Positions 13,822 to 15,853 of a stretch of 15,853 nt of DNA are shown piece after piece. The position numbers and the translations under genes are program-made. The notes below the pieces were generated by a model. The model did no database searches and had not been told where the DNA came from. It saw nothing but the letters and a program-made list of their open reading frames with translations. The first letter of the stretch is position 1, and each line of letters starts with the position of its first letter. The DNA is from JBBROH01 sp038229595 (GTDB lineage Bacteria; Chloroflexota; Chloroflexia; QHBQ01), in contig JBBROH010000096.1 of the NCBI GenBank assembly GCA_038229595.1, forward strand, positions 1 through 15,853, read 5' to 3'.

Positions 13822-15618
13822 GTGCAAACTACTGGTAGCGTCTCCCAAACTGGCGGCTCAAAGGTATTGCGTGTCGTTAACCGGATGAAAGTAAAGATTG
13901 CGGTGCTGATTATCTTTCACGTGGCGATTATCGGCGCGGTTGGCTCGATTGGCTTCGCTCTCGACAACCTCAACTATCCTTACCAGCTTGACGAGTCGGA
14001 GGGGATGATTGCGGCTGAGGTCAAGTTGCTGGACGAAGGAGTGGCTATCTTCGACCGCCCTGGCCCCCAGCAGTTTATTGCCGCCCCCTATCCCCCTCTC
14101 TACTACCTGCTCAACTGGCCGCTGCTCAAGCTGACGGGGGCTGACTACAGCCTGAAGGGTGGGCGGCTGATTACCATCTTCTTCAGCTTGCTGGCGGCGG
14201 TAGCCCTCTGGCTAATCGCCCACAATCTGACCCGCAACCGCCTGGCTGCCTTCGCCGTCGCCAACCTGTGGCTGGCTAACGCACTGGTGGCCTTCTGGGG
14301 CGGCATCGTCAAGCCCGACGTGCCAGCCCTGGCCCTCGGCCTGCTTGGTCTCTGGCTAGTTCTGCGGGTGATTGAGCGGCCAGCGGGGGCGGCGGTTGGC
14401 GGGGGCAGGCTGATTGCGGCTGGTGCCTCGGTCAGCCATGCAACCTGGCTGCTGCCCGTCCTCTTTTTCTTTGCGGCCAGCTTCACGAAGCAAACCTCCC
14501 TGGCTGCGGCTGCGGCGGGGCTGCTGGGGCTGCTGCTCTGGCGGTGGCGGCGCGGGGCGATGGCAGTCGGTCTCTACGCTGGGCTGGTGGTGGGCAGCTT
14601 TCTGCTGCTCAACTGGCTGACGGCGGGCGGCTACTACTGGCACATCTTTACCGTCCACAACCTGCCCTGGAATGCCGCCCACGCCCTCGAAGTCCTCGGC
14701 ACGGTGGCGGCAGTCAACTGGCCGCTGCCACTGCTGGCGGTCGCGGGCTTCGCTGTCTACCTGCTGGTTGGCGACAAGGCCTATCCGTATACCACTAAAA
14801 AGCGCAGGGATACGCTGGCGATTGAGGAGAGCAGCCAGCCCAGCCTTGCAATCTCCCCCCTCCGCAACCCCAAACTGCTGGTGGTGCTGGCTTACTTCGT
14901 GGTCAGTGCGCTGCAAGCCAGCGGGATTGGTACTCTCGGTGGCAACCACAACCACTTGCTCGACCTCCTGGCGGCCTGCTGCATCGGCTTCGGCCTGCTA
15001 GTGGCCTACTTTGCGGCGCAGTGGGAGCGTGGTGGGCGGTGGGGGACGCTGGTAGGGGTTGGCGGCCTGCTGCTCGTCGGCGCGCTGACGTGGGTGCTGG
15101 TGCGCGCCGACTACGACCCCTACGCCAAGTTCGCCAGCCAGTTGCGCCCGCTCAGTGCTGCCCAACGCGAAGGGATGCGTAATATCGGTCAGTACGTGAC
15201 CAACGCCCCTGGTGAAGCCTACTCGACTGATGTTAGTGTACTGCTGGCGGCGGGCAAGTACATCCCTTCTACAGACCCTTACACCCAGACGCACGCCAAC
15301 CATTATGCTCGTTGGGACGAGAGCGTATTGCTGGCCGACCTCAACCGCCGCCGCTACAGTCAGGTTATCCTGCCTGGCAACGTCGCTGACCCCTGCATTG
15401 AGGGGGGAGGGCAGCTAAGCGACGGCATCCGCCTGGCTGTCTGCCAGCACTACCGGCTAGAGCAGAAGAACGTGCTGAACATCTTTGTGCCAAAGTTAGA
15501 GCGCATCATGGCAAAGCCACATTCGGCCTTGACCTGGCTAGTGCGCCAGCAGGCAAGGCCCGCAACGATGGCAATCGGCAGGAGGTTATCTGATGGACGA
15601 GCGGGCTGCTGTCGTTAA
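13822..15618 (+). CDS. GT-C fold membrane glycosyltransferase (GT39/PMT-like)
   Basis: A 598-residue polytopic membrane protein. The first membrane segment (about 24-47) is followed by YQLDESEGMI (54-63), the acidic loop motif of GT-C enzymes (Asp57, Glu58, Glu60), then APYPPLYYLL, IVKPDVPALALGLLGLW and SFTKQTSLAAAAAGLLG, which I recognise from Chloroflexota members of this group. About ten more hydrophobic segments run to about residue 435, and a soluble C-terminal region (about 440-598) faces outside. A lipid-linked sugar donor is expected; the acceptor is unknown. GTG 13822 is preferred over in-frame ATG 13885 because GAGGT lies about 6 nt before it and nothing precedes the ATG. The last 26 bases overlap the start of the cas6-like gene in another frame. 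It probably has its own promoter, separating it from the two upstream glycosyltransferase genes. Confidence 0.88.
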   Translation: MQTTGSVSQTGGSKVLRVVNRMKVKIAVLIIFHVAIIGAVGSIGFALDNLNYPYQLDESEGMIAAEVKLLDEGVAIFDRPGPQQFIAAPYPPLYYLLNWPLLKLTGADYSLKGGRLITIFFSLLAAVALWLIAHNLTRNRLAAFAVANLWLANALVAFWGGIVKPDVPALALGLLGLWLVLRVIERPAGAAVGGGRLIAAGASVSHATWLLPVLFFFAASFTKQTSLAAAAAGLLGLLLWRWRRGAMAVGLYAGLVVGSFLLLNWLTAGGYYWHIFTVHNLPWNAAHALEVLGTVAAVNWPLPLLAVAGFAVYLLVGDKAYPYTTKKRRDTLAIEESSQPSLAISPLRNPKLLVVLAYFVVSALQASGIGTLGGNHNHLLDLLAACCIGFGLLVAYFAAQWERGGRWGTLVGVGGLLLVGALTWVLVRADYDPYAKFASQLRPLSAAQREGMRNIGQYVTNAPGEAYSTDVSVLLAAGKYIPSTDPYTQTHANHYARWDESVLLADLNRRRYSQVILPGNVADPCIEGGGQLSDGIRLAVCQHYRLEQKNVLNIFVPKLERIMAKPHSALTWLVRQQARPATMAIGRRLSDGRAGCCR

Positions 15619-15853
15619 CTCGCTAACTGCTGAGCTGCTAGCCGCCCTCGCGCCCCTCTCTATCCACCGCTATCGCTTTGGCCTGCGGGTGGTGAGCGGC
15701 ACGCTGCGGCTGGGCGAGTTCAAGGGGTCGACTCTGCGGGGAACGCTGCTGCGGCGGCTGCACTCCCTCTACTGCGTGCAGCCGTTCGTGCGCGGGCCGC
15801 TGGCTTGTTTGCCCTGTCAGCAGGCGGCGCGTTGCCCTATTGCGTTCCTGGTG
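15593..15853 (+). CDS. cas6: Cas6-like CRISPR pre-crRNA endoribonuclease (RAMP), N-terminal part only
   Basis: An open frame of 87 codons from ATG 15593 continues past the right edge. Its start is set by a perfect AGGAGG (15580-15585) 7 nt upstream, inside the preceding gene. The sequence LSIHRYRFGLRVVSG (22-36) then GEFKGSTLRGTLLRRL (41-56) matches the first RAMP strand and the 'F.G..LRG' helix start of Cas6 proteins attached to type III and some type I systems. Four cysteines follow as C61, C72-x2-C75 and C81-P, matching the Cys cluster of that Cas6 group. Cas6 cuts CRISPR precursor RNA within the repeats. The catalytic and glycine-rich C-terminal parts are outside the window. A related RAMP protein such as a Cas5/Cas7-type subunit is the main alternative. 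The 26-bp overlap with the glycosyltransferase gene suggests co-transcription. Confidence 0.72.
   Translation, partial: MDERAAVVNSLTAELLAALAPLSIHRYRFGLRVVSGTLRLGEFKGSTLRGTLLRRLHSLYCVQPFVRGPLACLPCQQAARCPIAFLV

Noticed and set aside
13752..15853. CRISPR array near the cas6-like gene
   Set aside because: I looked for regularly spaced 25-40 bp repeats at the right end and throughout the window and saw none; any array must lie outside.

Overview
The window reads as a chromosomal segment of a high-GC bacterium, most probably a member of Chloroflexota. This is inferred from gene style: an SLH-domain surface protein with PT/TP-rich linkers, a PD40-propeller secreted protein ending in a W/Y-rich 'YFDKxRMEIN' domain, GT-C glycosyltransferases with DExE/DExEG motifs, a DUF2652 protein and single-domain receivers. 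No rRNA, tRNA, CRISPR array or intact mobile element was found, so the taxonomic call is not firm.

Layout, left to right. Bases 1-2182 (minus): moaC (molybdenum cofactor synthesis), then a secreted beta-propeller gene that runs off the left edge. Bases 2183-2820: a 640-base gap with the moaC promoter, a good plus-strand promoter (2367-2396) and a roughly 420-nt hairpin-rich leader. Bases 2821-7117 (plus): a lipoprotein, a large SLH-anchored surface protein and an ABC-2 permease of the polysaccharide-export type, closed by a strong bidirectional terminator (7140-7172). Bases 7195-10240 (minus): two paralogous stand-alone response-regulator receivers, hisC and a DUF2652 nucleotide-cyclase-fold protein, each unit with its own promoter and/or hairpin terminator. 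Bases 10399-15853 (plus): a GT4 glycosyltransferase that is probably translated from a leaderless mRNA, two GT-C membrane glycosyltransferases, and the first 87 codons of a Cas6-like CRISPR RNA endonuclease cut by the right edge.

The lipoprotein and SLH protein look like one cell-envelope unit. The permease and the three glycosyltransferases fit export and assembly of surface glycans, but no ABC ATPase is adjacent. The receivers and the cyclase-like protein are signalling parts whose partners lie elsewhere. The most promising leads are the coupling of a glycosyltransferase gene to cas6 at the right border, the long structured leader in front of the lipoprotein/S-layer operon, and an enlarged loop in the orphan permease. 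I see no complete new system inside the window; the best candidate continues beyond base 15853.
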